Part shown: positions 1 to 7,936 of the stretch, piece after piece
How the letters are laid out: each line of letters opens with the position of its first letter
How positions within the stretch are numbered: position 1 is the stretch's first letter
From: Nocardioides sp. zg-1308
GTDB taxonomy: Bacteria; Actinomycetota; Actinomycetes; Propionibacteriales; Nocardioidaceae
Length of the DNA: 64,000 nucleotides
Direction of reading: 5' to 3'
Assembly (NCBI RefSeq): GCF_013155375.1
Contig: NZ_JABJQY010000002.1
Coordinates: forward strand, 1,240,001-1,304,000
The notes under the pieces: model-generated
Database searches by the model: none
Told to the model about the DNA's origin: nothing
Seen by the model: the letters and a program-made list of their open reading frames with translations, nothing else
Translations under genes and position numbers: made by a program

Positions 1-606
1 AACGCCTACTACCACCCGGGCACCAACGAGATCTGCTTCCCCGCCGCGATCCTGCAGCCGCCGTTCTTCAGCCCCGACGCCGAGGAGGCCGAGAACTACG
101 GCGGCATCGGCGCGGTCATCGGCCACGAGATCGGCCACGGCTTCGACGACCAGGGCGCGCAGTACGACGGCGACGGCAACCTGCACGACTGGTGGACCGC
201 CGACGACAAGTCGGCCTTCGAGGCCAAGTCGCAGGCGCTGATCGCGCAGTACGACGCCTTCGAGCCGCGCAACCTGCCCGGCGAGCACGTCAACGGCAGC
301 CTCACCGTCGGCGAGAACATCGGCGACCTCGGCGGCCTGACCATCGCCCACAAGGCGTTCATGATCAGCCGGGGCGGCGAGGCCTCGGTCGAGGACCGCC
401 GCACGCTGTTCCTCAACTGGGCCCACGTGTGGCGCACCAAGCGCCGCAAGGAGCAGGAGCTGCAGTACCTCACCATCGACCCCCACAGCCCGGCCGAGTT
501 CCGCGCCAACATCGTGCGCAACCTCGACGAGTACCACGAGGTGTTCGAGACCCAGCCCGGCGACGGGCTGTGGCTGGAGCCGGAGGGGCGCGTCCGGATC
601 TGGTGA
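1..606 (+). CDS. M13 family zinc metallopeptidase, C-terminal fragment
   Basis: The gene enters from outside the window, so only the last 201 residues are visible. They contain the zinc-binding HEIGH motif (codons at 124-138) in the context GHEIGHGFDDQG, and about 60 residues later GENIGDLGG, whose Glu and Asp are the third zinc ligand and its partner. This is the neprilysin/PepO arrangement, in which a zinc-activated water cleaves oligopeptides. The protein ends in RVRIW; many M13 enzymes end in a conserved C-x-x-W, but no Cys is present here. No signal peptide can be judged because the start is missing. The next gene follows 64 nt later with its own likely start signals. Confidence 0.93.
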   Translation, partial: NAYYHPGTNEICFPAAILQPPFFSPDAEEAENYGGIGAVIGHEIGHGFDDQGAQYDGDGNLHDWWTADDKSAFEAKSQALIAQYDAFEPRNLPGEHVNGSLTVGENIGDLGGLTIAHKAFMISRGGEASVEDRRTLFLNWAHVWRTKRRKEQELQYLTIDPHSPAEFRANIVRNLDEYHEVFETQPGDGLWLEPEGRVRIW

Positions 607-670
607 CGGAGGGCGGCGCCACCGCCCGTCGCGGCGCCGATTTCCGCCAACCGGCGCCACAGGCGGTTGA

Positions 671-1474
671 ATGGGCGCCGTGACGCTGCCGGGGCACGAC
701 CAGTCCAGCTATCGGCTCCGCCTGGAGTGGGGACCGACGGGCGCGGAGGCGGTCCCGGCCGACTACGCCGTCGTGGTGGACGTGCTGTCGTTCACCACCA
801 CGCTCAACGTCGCGGTCGAGCGGGGCATCGAGGTGTTCCCGTTCCGGTGGCGTGACTCCCGCGCCGCCGAGCACGCCGTACGACACGGTGCCACGCTCGC
901 GGTCGGCCGGTTCGAGGCGCTGTCGCGCGGCGACGCGCGCCACGTCTCGCTCTCCCCGGCCAGCCTGTCGGAGGTCGAGGGCGTCCAGCGCCTGGTCCTG
1001 CCCTCGCCCAACGGCTCAAGCATCGCCTTCGCCCTCGCGGCCTCCGGTGCGCAGGTCGTGGGCGCGTGCCTGCGCAACGCCGGCGCGGTGGCCCGGTGGC
1101 TGGCGCCCAAGGTGTCCGACGGCGCCAGCGTGGTCGTCGTACCCGCGGGCGAGCGGTGGTACGACGACACGCTCCGGCCCGCGGTCGAGGACCTGTGGGG
1201 AGCGGGTGCCGTCCTCGCGGCGCTCGACGCGGAGGCCGAGGCCGGCGCCAGCCCCGAGGCGCGGATGGCCATGGCGGCCTGGGAGGCCGCGCTGCTGCCG
1301 CTGGACCTGCTGCAGTGCGCGAGCGGACGGGAGCTCGCCGAGGCCGGCTTCGTGGCCGACGTCGAGATCGCTGCGCAGCACGACGCCAGCGAGGTCGTGC
1401 CCGTGCTGGTCGGCGAGTCGTTCCGCGACGCCACCGAGCTGGACCCGCCCACCCCGCGCCTGCGCCGGATCTAG
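671..1474 (+). CDS. ComB-like 2-phosphosulfolactate phosphatase family protein
   Basis: A 267-residue soluble protein of the ComB family, which hydrolyses 2-phosphosulfolactate in coenzyme M synthesis in archaea. The family is common in bacteria that make no coenzyme M, so the true substrate here is unknown. Family signatures are DVLSFTTT (residues 37-44), LPSPNGS near 115 and VPAGERW...LRPAVEDLWGAG from about 157. An ATG at 671 has a weak AGGCGG four nt upstream. GTG at 680 lies 7 nt after TTGAAT (667-672) and is an equally good leaderless start. No other sulfonate genes are nearby. Confidence 0.8.
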   Translation: MGAVTLPGHDQSSYRLRLEWGPTGAEAVPADYAVVVDVLSFTTTLNVAVERGIEVFPFRWRDSRAAEHAVRHGATLAVGRFEALSRGDARHVSLSPASLSEVEGVQRLVLPSPNGSSIAFALAASGAQVVGACLRNAGAVARWLAPKVSDGASVVVVPAGERWYDDTLRPAVEDLWGAGAVLAALDAEAEAGASPEARMAMAAWEAALLPLDLLQCASGRELAEAGFVADVEIAAQHDASEVVPVLVGESFRDATELDPPTPRLRRI

Positions 1475-1543
1475 CCTCAGACGGCGCCTTCCCGTCACAG
1501 AGGGCCGCACGTCGGGAGGGTGCCGACCGTCGGTGGCGAGCCC

Positions 1544-1576
1544 TAGTGTGACGGTGACCACACTCGGGTGGTCACC
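1544..1576 (+). promoter_or_regulatory. promoter and inverted repeat before the SGNH esterase
   Basis: A TAGTGT box (1544-1549) is a plausible -10. It is followed by a perfect 8-bp inverted repeat, GGTGACCA (1553-1560) and TGGTCACC (1569-1576), placed in the expected 5' leader just upstream of the ribosome-binding site GGAGG. The repeat could be an operator or an mRNA hairpin; the sequence cannot decide. Confidence 0.4.
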
Positions 1577-1593
1577 TGTCTCGGAGGTCCTCG

Positions 1594-2604
1594 ATGAAGC
1601 GCACGTCCTCCCGGCTCGCGGTGCTCGGTGCCGCACTCGCCGGTCTGCTCACCCCGCTCCTGGCCACACCCGCCCAGGCGGCGGCCCCCGTCTACGTCGC
1701 CCTCGGCGACTCCTACGCCTCGGGCACCGGCACGCGGTCCTACATCGGCGACGGCACCACCTGCCAGCGCTCCACCCGCGCCTACCCGAGCCTGATCGCC
1801 GCGGCCCGCGGCTACGCGCTCAACTTCCGTGCCTGCTCGGGCGCTCGGATCGCGGACGTCACCGCGACCCAGCTCAGCGCGCTCACCCCGGCGACGACCT
1901 ACGTCACGATCTCCGTCGGCGGCAACGACGCGGGCTTCGCCGACGTGCTGACCACCTGCGCGCTGCCCGGCTGGATGAGCAACTGCACCGGTGCCATCAA
2001 CACCGCGCAGTCCTACATCAGCTCCACGCTCCCGACGCAGCTCGCCGGCCTCTACGCCGACATCCGCGGTCGGGCGCCCGCCGCCAAGGTCGTCGTGGTC
2101 GGCTACCCCCGCGTGTTCATGGGGGAGGACTGCAACGCCTTCACGTGGTTCTCGCCCACCGAGCAGGCGCGGCTCAACCAGACCGCCGACCTGCTCAACA
2201 GCAGGACGGCGGCGGCCGCGGCCGCCAGTGGCTTCTCCTTCGCCGACCCGACCGGCGCCTTCACCGGTCACGCGGTCTGCGACGACCCGGAATACCTCAA
2301 CGGTCTCTCCAGCCCGGTCACGGAGAGCTACCACCCCAACACGCTCGGGCACTCCGCCGGCTACACGCCCGTGGTCAGCTCCGTCGTCGGCCCGGCGCTC
2401 GCCGTGACCGGCCGGGTGCGCGCGGCGTCCGACGCCTCCGCCGCCGACCAGGCCGCCCTCCAGCGCCAGTACGCCGCCGCGGACCGTCGCATCGAGCCCG
2501 AGCGCTTCGTCCGTCCCGACCTCACCACCCCGGAGGCCCGTCGGGCCGCGCGCCGGGCCGGCATCGACCTCGACCGGTTCCTCGCTCGCAGCAGGGGTCG
2601 CTGA
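1594..2604 (+). CDS. secreted SGNH/GDSL-family esterase or lipase
   Basis: A 336-residue exported hydrolase. A signal peptide (basic KRTSSR, hydrophobic core, cleavage near AQAAA) spans about residues 1-31. The catalytic SGNH blocks follow: GDSYASG (38-44, nucleophile Ser40), GGND near 110 and SYHPN near 246, which carries the catalytic His. Even-spaced cysteines fit the disulfide-bonded Streptomyces esterase/lipase subgroup. The last 60 residues form an Arg/Ala-rich helical tail, probably not part of the catalytic fold. A GGAGGT ribosome-binding site 7 nt before ATG supports this start. Expected activity is ester or lipid hydrolysis outside the cell. Confidence 0.9.
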   Translation: MKRTSSRLAVLGAALAGLLTPLLATPAQAAAPVYVALGDSYASGTGTRSYIGDGTTCQRSTRAYPSLIAAARGYALNFRACSGARIADVTATQLSALTPATTYVTISVGGNDAGFADVLTTCALPGWMSNCTGAINTAQSYISSTLPTQLAGLYADIRGRAPAAKVVVVGYPRVFMGEDCNAFTWFSPTEQARLNQTADLLNSRTAAAAAASGFSFADPTGAFTGHAVCDDPEYLNGLSSPVTESYHPNTLGHSAGYTPVVSSVVGPALAVTGRVRAASDASAADQAALQRQYAAADRRIEPERFVRPDLTTPEARRAARRAGIDLDRFLARSRGR

Positions 2605-2669
2605 CCCCGGCGGCACCCGCCTGTGGATGCGGCCCGCACGTCGTCGGTGCCGGTTGGTAGACAGGGGGC

Positions 2670-4817
2670 ATGACCACCGCCCCTGCCGTCACCGACGACG
2701 TACGCCGCACCGCCCGCGAGGACGCCGAGCGCCACCTGCGCGCCCTGGTGGGCCGTGACGACGCGGTGCTCCGCGAGGACCAGTGGGACGCCATCGAGGC
2801 CCTCGCCGTCGACCGCCGTCGCGCGCTGGTCGTGCAGCGCACCGGCTGGGGCAAGTCGGCGGTCTACTTCGTGGCCACCAAGCTGCTGCGCCAGGGCGGG
2901 GCCGGCCCGACGGTCATCGTGAGCCCACTTCTGGCGCTGATGCGCAACCAGATCGCCGCCGCCGAGCGGGCCGGCATCCGGGCGGTCACCATCAACTCGA
3001 CCAACATCGACCAGTGGCAGCCGATCAACGACCAGATCAACGCCGGCGACGTCGACGTCCTGCTCGTCAGCCCGGAGCGGCTCAACAATCCCGGCTTCCG
3101 CGACGAGGTGCTGCCGCGCCTCGCCGCCACCTGCGGCCTGCTGGTGGTCGACGAGGCCCACTGCATCTCCGACTGGGGCCACGACTTCCGCCCCGACTAT
3201 CGCCGCTTGCGCACGCTCCTGGCCGAGCTGCCGTCGGGCATCCCGGTGCTCGCCACGACCGCGACCGCCAACGCCCGCGTCACCGACGACGTCGCCGAGC
3301 AGCTCGGGGTGCACGCCGACGGCGTGGGTGACTCCGACGCCAGCGTGCTGGTCCAGCGCGGCACCCTCGACCGCGAGTCGCTGCGCCTCGGCGTCGTACG
3401 CCTCTCGGCGCCGCAGCAGCGCCTCGCCTGGCTCGCCGACCACCTCGCGGAGCAGCCCGGCTCCGGCATCGTCTACTGCCTCACCGTCGCCGCGACGCAG
3501 GAGGTCGCGGGCTACCTCCGCGACCGTGGCCTCGAGGTCGCGGCCTACTCCGGCCAGACCGAGGCCGACGAGCGGCACGCCCTCGAGCAGGCGCTGGTCG
3601 AGGGCCGGGTCAAGGCGCTCGTCGCGACCAGCGCCCTGGGCATGGGCTTCGACGCCAGCCTCGGCTTCGTGGTCAACCTCGGCGCACCGGCGTCGCCGGT
3701 GGCCTACTACCAGCAGGTCGGCCGAGCCGGTCGCGGCACCGACGAGGCGACCGTCGTCCTGCTGCCGCAGGTGGAGGACCGCGACATCTGGGCCTACTTC
3801 GCCTCCCTCGGCTTCCCCCGCGAGGAGCAGGTGCGCGAGACGCTGGCCGCCCTCGCCGAGTCCGACCGCCCGCTGTCGACGGCCACCATCGAGACCCGCG
3901 TCGAGCTCGGCCGCAACCGGCTCGAGTCGATGCTCAAGGTGCTCGACGTCGACGGGGCCGTGCAGCGCGTGCAGGGCGGCTGGGTGGCGACCGGCAGGCC
4001 CTGGGCCTACGACGCCGAGCGCTACGCCCGGGTGGCCGAGGCCCGGGAGCGGGAGCAGCAGGCGATGCTCGGCTACCTCTCGACCACCGAGTGCCGCATG
4101 CGCTACCTCCGCGAGCAGCTCGACGACCCCGACGCCGCCGACTGCGGGCGGTGCGACAACTGCGGGGGCCTGTCCCTCTCGACCGAGGTCAGCGAGGCGG
4201 CCGTCGCCGAGGCGGACGCTCGCCTCGCGCGGCCCGGCGTCGTCGTCGAGCCGCGGCGCATGTGGCCGACCGCCCTCGCCAACCTCGGCCTCGACCTCAA
4301 GGGCAAGATCGCCGCGGGTGCCGAGCCCGGCAGGGCCGTCGCCCGGCTGACCGACCTCGGCCACGGCCAGGCCCTCCGGGCGCTCTTCCGCGAGGACACC
4401 CCCGACGGGCCCGTGCCGCCGGGCCTCGCGCAGGCCGTCATGGACGTGATGAAGGACTGGTCGCCCGAGTGGCGCTCGCGCCCCGACGCGATCGTCGTCG
4501 TCGAGTCCGCGACCCGCCCCACGCTCACCCGCGACCTCGCCGACGGCCTCGCCCGCGTCATGCAGATCCCGGTCGTCGGCACGTGGGCGATCCGCGACGG
4601 CTCCGTCCCACCGAGGGCCGGCCAGTCCAACTCCGCCCAGCGCGTGGCAGCCGTGCGCCGTCGCGGCGGCCTCGACGCCCAGGTGCCGCCGGGCGCCACC
4701 GTGCTGCTCGTCGACGACCAGGTCGCCAGCGGGTGGACGCTGACGGTCGCCGCTGCCGCGATCCGCGACGCCGGCGCCGCCGCCGTGCTGCCGCTCGTCC
4801 TGGCGACGCAGGGCTGA
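2670..4817 (+). CDS. RecQ-family ATP-dependent DNA helicase with C-terminal phosphoribosyltransferase-like domain
   Basis: A 715-residue superfamily 2 helicase. Visible motifs are Walker A GWGKS (about 58-62), DEAH (about 161-164) followed by CISDWGHDFRPDY as in RecQ, GMGFD, and QVGRAGRG (motif VI). A RecQ-type zinc site follows (Cys near 475, then CGRCDNC near 492-498). The last 220 residues are not RecQ: they end in a PRPP-loop-like segment, VLLVDDQVASGW near 678-689, typical of type I phosphoribosyltransferases such as ComF. The pairing suggests DNA repair linked to nucleotide sensing, which is inference. ATG lies 6 nt after TAGACA (2658-2663), so translation may be leaderless. Confidence 0.92.
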   Translation: MTTAPAVTDDVRRTAREDAERHLRALVGRDDAVLREDQWDAIEALAVDRRRALVVQRTGWGKSAVYFVATKLLRQGGAGPTVIVSPLLALMRNQIAAAERAGIRAVTINSTNIDQWQPINDQINAGDVDVLLVSPERLNNPGFRDEVLPRLAATCGLLVVDEAHCISDWGHDFRPDYRRLRTLLAELPSGIPVLATTATANARVTDDVAEQLGVHADGVGDSDASVLVQRGTLDRESLRLGVVRLSAPQQRLAWLADHLAEQPGSGIVYCLTVAATQEVAGYLRDRGLEVAAYSGQTEADERHALEQALVEGRVKALVATSALGMGFDASLGFVVNLGAPASPVAYYQQVGRAGRGTDEATVVLLPQVEDRDIWAYFASLGFPREEQVRETLAALAESDRPLSTATIETRVELGRNRLESMLKVLDVDGAVQRVQGGWVATGRPWAYDAERYARVAEAREREQQAMLGYLSTTECRMRYLREQLDDPDAADCGRCDNCGGLSLSTEVSEAAVAEADARLARPGVVVEPRRMWPTALANLGLDLKGKIAAGAEPGRAVARLTDLGHGQALRALFREDTPDGPVPPGLAQAVMDVMKDWSPEWRSRPDAIVVVESATRPTLTRDLADGLARVMQIPVVGTWAIRDGSVPPRAGQSNSAQRVAAVRRRGGLDAQVPPGATVLLVDDQVASGWTLTVAAAAIRDAGAAAVLPLVLATQG

Positions 4818-4954
4818 CCGTCGGGCGCTGGTCGGCTCCGCGGCGTGCGGGAGGGTCGTCGCTCCGGACTTCCGCCTGCTGCGTCATGCGAAGGAGCGGC
4901 GGCCGGGCAGCAGCGGGGCAGGAGCGGCACGACCCCGACCCCCACGTACGACGA

Positions 4955-4984
4955 CGGCCCGCCCCCCGGAAGGAGGACGGGCCG
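4955..4984. terminator. hairpin between convergent genes
   Basis: CGGCCCG (4955-4961) pairs with CGGGCCG (4978-4984) around a 16-nt loop, in the 203-nt gap between the RecQ gene and the converging exporter gene. There is no U-tract, as is usual in high-GC actinobacteria; a bidirectional terminator is the simplest reading. Confidence 0.45.
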
Positions 4985-5020
4985 GTCGCACGACGGGTGG
5001 CGCGGGGTGGTGCCGGTGGC

Positions 5021-6595
5021 TCAGTGACCCATCATCGCGGTCGGGTCGACGGGCGCGACCTTCTTGCGGGGCAGGAAGGCGGCCGGGATGAGGCAGCACG
5101 CGACCAGGACCGTGGCGACGATGAAGACCGTCGCGAACGCGTCGGCCATGTCGGTCGGCACCTGGGCGAGCACGGCGTCGAGCTGGCCGGGGGTGAGCCC
5201 GAACTGCTCCAGCACCGCGGCGACCGCGGTCTGGTCCTCACCCGCCTCACGCACCGCGCCGGCGACGGCGACGGACTCCTTGCCCTTGAGCTCGTTGGTG
5301 AGGATCACCGAGAAGAGCGCGGTGCCCATCGAGGCGGCGACCTGCTGGGTGATGTTGAGCAGCGTCGAGCCGCGGGCCACGTTGTGCGCGGTCAGCGTCG
5401 CGAGCGCGGCGGTCATGATCGGCATCATCGTGCCGCCCATGCCGAGGCCCATGATGAAGAGGGCGCCGAGGATGAAGGTGTAGGACGTGTCGGCGCTGAT
5501 CTGGGTGAACATCGCCATGCCGATGGTGATCACGGTGATGCCGGTCATCACGATCTTCCCGGGGCCGATCTTGTCGGCCAGGATGCCGGCGATCGGCATG
5601 GTGATCATCGCGCCGATGCCCTGCGGGGCGAGCAGCAGACCGGCGCCGAGGGCGTCCTCGCCGCGGACCTGGATGAAGTAGAGCGGGAAGAGCAGCGAGG
5701 CGCCGAAGAAGGCGATCGCGAACAGCATCATCGCCAGCACCGCGACCGTCATGTTGCGGTTCTTGAACAGGCGCAGCTCGACGAGCGGGTGGATGTTGCG
5801 GCGGTTGAGCGCCCACGGGACGAACGCGGCGATGAGCAGGATGCCGAGGACCATCGGGACGAGCACCCGGGCGGCCATGGCGGTGCCCTCCTCCGGGATG
5901 GAGCTGATGCCGTAGAGGAAGGCGGCGAGGCCCGGGGACAGCAGCAGCATGCCCAGCCAGTCGAACGTCTCGGACGGCTCGACGGAGTCCTTGGGCAGGA
6001 CGATCCAGGCGTAGACGATCGCGGCGATGCCGATCGGAAGGTTGATGAGGAAGATCCAGTGCCACGAGGCGCTGTCGATCAGGGCGCCGCCGAGGATGGG
6101 ACCGAAGATCGGGCCGAGCAGCATCGGGATGCCGAGGACGGCCATCACGCGACCGACCCGCTCGGGACCGGCGGCGCGGGTCAGGATCGTCATGCCGAGC
6201 GGCATCAGCATGCCGCCGCCGAGGCCCTGGAGGACGCGGTAGAGGACGAGCAGCTCGAGCGAGGTGGCCGTCGCGCACAGCACGGAGCCGGCGGTGAAGA
6301 GCAGCACGGCCAGCAGGTAGAGGCGCTTGGTGCCGAAGCGGTCGGCGGCCCAGCCGGTCAGCGGAATGACGCTGGCGAGGGCCAGGGTGTAGCCGGTCAT
6401 CGTCCATGCGACCTCGGCCGCCGTGGCGTCGAACTCGCGCTGGAAGGTCTCCAGCGCGACCGAGACGACGGTGATGTCGAGGATCGACATGATGGCGCCG
6501 AGGACGACGACGCCGGCCACCATCAGCACGCTCTTGTCGAGCTTGTCGGAGCTGTCGGGCTGGATCCCGCCGGACTGGATCTGGGTGTCTGTCAC
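5021..6595 (-). CDS. DHA2-type MFS multidrug exporter (EmrB/QacA-like)
   Basis: A 524-residue integral membrane protein with the 14-helix pattern of DHA2 drug:proton antiporters. Motif A appears as GWAADRFGTKR, and motif C-like glycine/proline segments (LGPIFGPILGGALI) follow helix 5. It is expected to expel toxic organic compounds using the proton gradient. I prefer GTG at 6595 because a TACCGT -10 box (6603-6608) lies exactly 7 nt upstream, giving a leaderless mRNA. An in-frame ATG at 6655 overlaps the upstream dipeptidase stop (TGATG), but would translate unusually AT-rich, operator-like DNA. Confidence 0.9.
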   Translation of the reverse strand: MTDTQIQSGGIQPDSSDKLDKSVLMVAGVVVLGAIMSILDITVVSVALETFQREFDATAAEVAWTMTGYTLALASVIPLTGWAADRFGTKRLYLLAVLLFTAGSVLCATATSLELLVLYRVLQGLGGGMLMPLGMTILTRAAGPERVGRVMAVLGIPMLLGPIFGPILGGALIDSASWHWIFLINLPIGIAAIVYAWIVLPKDSVEPSETFDWLGMLLLSPGLAAFLYGISSIPEEGTAMAARVLVPMVLGILLIAAFVPWALNRRNIHPLVELRLFKNRNMTVAVLAMMLFAIAFFGASLLFPLYFIQVRGEDALGAGLLLAPQGIGAMITMPIAGILADKIGPGKIVMTGITVITIGMAMFTQISADTSYTFILGALFIMGLGMGGTMMPIMTAALATLTAHNVARGSTLLNITQQVAASMGTALFSVILTNELKGKESVAVAGAVREAGEDQTAVAAVLEQFGLTPGQLDAVLAQVPTDMADAFATVFIVATVLVACCLIPAAFLPRKKVAPVDPTAMMGH

Positions 6596-6602
6596 GGGGA
6601 CA

Positions 6603-6636
6603 ACGGTATTGGTTGCGTGCGACAACGACGCAATTG
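6603..6636 (-). promoter_or_regulatory. promoter and operator-like repeats of the DHA2 exporter
   Basis: On the minus strand a TTGCGT -35 (6633-6628 reading down) and TACCGT -10 (6608-6603) are 19 nt apart. The same stretch holds the inverted repeat TTGCGT (6613-6618) / ACGCAA (6628-6633) and an overlapping GTTG...CAAC pair. Such dyads across the -35/-10 are typical of TetR or MarR operators controlling exporters. No regulator gene is adjacent. Confidence 0.5.
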
Positions 6637-6654
6637 TTTTCGCGGTGGCCTGCA

Positions 6655-7845
6655 TCACCCCTGGGTGGGCGTGGCGGGGGTCCTGTCGAGGTCCTCGATG
6701 CGGGCGAGGCTGGGTCCGCGGCGCTCCTGGAGGTCGTCGGCGCGGTCCTCGACCTCGCGCATCACCCGCAGCGTGTTGCGGCACGTCAGCCGGGCCAGGT
6801 CGCCCTCCGACCAGCCGCGGTCGGCGAGCCCGGACAGCAGCGCGGGGTAGGTGGAGACGTCCTCCAGGCCGACCGGTAGCTCCTCGCACCCGTCGTAGTC
6901 GCCGCCGAGGCCGACGTGGTCGATGCCGGCCACCTCGCGCACGTGCTCGCAGTGCGCCACGACGTCGGCGAGCGTGGCCGTCGGCCGCGGGTGCTCGAGG
7001 GCCCACCCCTCCTCGAAGGCGGTGAACCGGGTGCCGTCGGACTCCGGGATCCCCTCGGCCGCCGCCGCCGCGACGAGCTCCCGGTGGGCGTCCGCGCAGG
7101 CGGCGTTCACGAACCGCGGCACGAAGGTCACCATGCACACGCCGCCGCCGCGGGCCATCGCCTCGAGCACGTCGTCGGGGACGTTGCGCGGGCTGTCGGT
7201 GACCGCACGCGCCGAGCTGTGGCTGAACACGACCGGCGCCTCCGCCACCTCCAGCGCCGCGCGCATCGTGTCGGCCGAGACGTGGGAGAGGTCGACCATG
7301 ATCCCGATCCGGTTCATCTCCCGCACGACCTCGCGGCCGAAGGCGGTCAGGCCCCCGGCGACCGGGGCGTCGGTGGCCGAGTCGGCCCACGGCGTGTTGG
7401 CGTTGTGGGTGAGCGTCAGGTAGCGCACGCCGAGCGTGTGCAGCGCCCGCAGGGTGCCGAGCGAGGAGGCGATCGAGTGCCCGCCCTCGACGCCGACCAG
7501 GGAGGCGATCCGGTCCGTCGCCCACGCCTGCTCGACCTCGTCGGCGGTCGTCGCCCACGCGAGCTGGTCGGCGTACGTGCTGGTGAGGAGGCGGGCGGCG
7601 TCGACCTGCTCGAGCGTGGCGCTGACGGCCGCGTCGCCGGTGAGCCGGCAGGGGACGTACGCCGACCAGAACTGCGCGCCGACGCCACCGGCGCGCATCC
7701 GCGGGAGGTCGGTGTGGGTGGGGGTGCCGCCGGCGCCGACGTCGAGGCGGGTGAAGTCGTACGCCGTCGCCTCGCGCGCCGCCCAGAGGAGGTCGTTGTG
7801 CCCGTCGATGACCGGGTGGGCGGCCAGCAGGCCCGAGACGTCCAT
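6655..7845 (-). CDS. M19 family membrane dipeptidase (renal-dipeptidase-like)
   Basis: A 396-residue zinc dipeptidase of the amidohydrolase fold. The metal HxD motif is present as DGHNDLLW (His16, Asp18), with later ligands in GVEGGHSI (Glu), LTHNANTPWADS, VDLSHVS and FSHSSAR, and LGGDYDG near the end. It should cleave dipeptides, possibly D-amino-acid containing ones, in the cytoplasm, since no signal peptide is seen. ATG lies 6 nt after TACGGT (7857-7852), pointing to a leaderless start. Its stop overlaps an alternative ATG of the exporter gene. Confidence 0.92.
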   Translation of the reverse strand: MDVSGLLAAHPVIDGHNDLLWAAREATAYDFTRLDVGAGGTPTHTDLPRMRAGGVGAQFWSAYVPCRLTGDAAVSATLEQVDAARLLTSTYADQLAWATTADEVEQAWATDRIASLVGVEGGHSIASSLGTLRALHTLGVRYLTLTHNANTPWADSATDAPVAGGLTAFGREVVREMNRIGIMVDLSHVSADTMRAALEVAEAPVVFSHSSARAVTDSPRNVPDDVLEAMARGGGVCMVTFVPRFVNAACADAHRELVAAAAAEGIPESDGTRFTAFEEGWALEHPRPTATLADVVAHCEHVREVAGIDHVGLGGDYDGCEELPVGLEDVSTYPALLSGLADRGWSEGDLARLTCRNTLRVMREVEDRADDLQERRGPSLARIEDLDRTPATPTQG

Positions 7846-7918
7846 GGGCCGACCGTAGCGGGAACTCCCTGTCGGTCCGGGGCGTTAGCCTGCTGACCGT
7901 CCTGCGAGAGGTGCCTGC

Positions 7919-7936
7919 ATGAGGAACACCGGATGA
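7919..7936 (+). CDS. five-codon upstream ORF (MRNTG) before the SNF2 gene
   Basis: The leader of the SNF2 gene contains ATG AGG AAC ACC GGA TGA. Its ATG has the better ribosome-binding site (GAGAGG, 7906-7911, spacing 7). Its stop overlaps the main ATG at 7933 (ATGA). A TAGCCT -10 box sits at 7886-7891. This layout would allow termination-reinitiation, but it could be accidental. Confidence 0.3.
   Translation: MRNTG

Noticed and set aside
4091..6850. 919-codon open frame crossing the RecQ gene end and the exporter gene
   Set aside because: It has an Arg/Ala/His-rich low-complexity translation and covers two well-supported genes in other frames.
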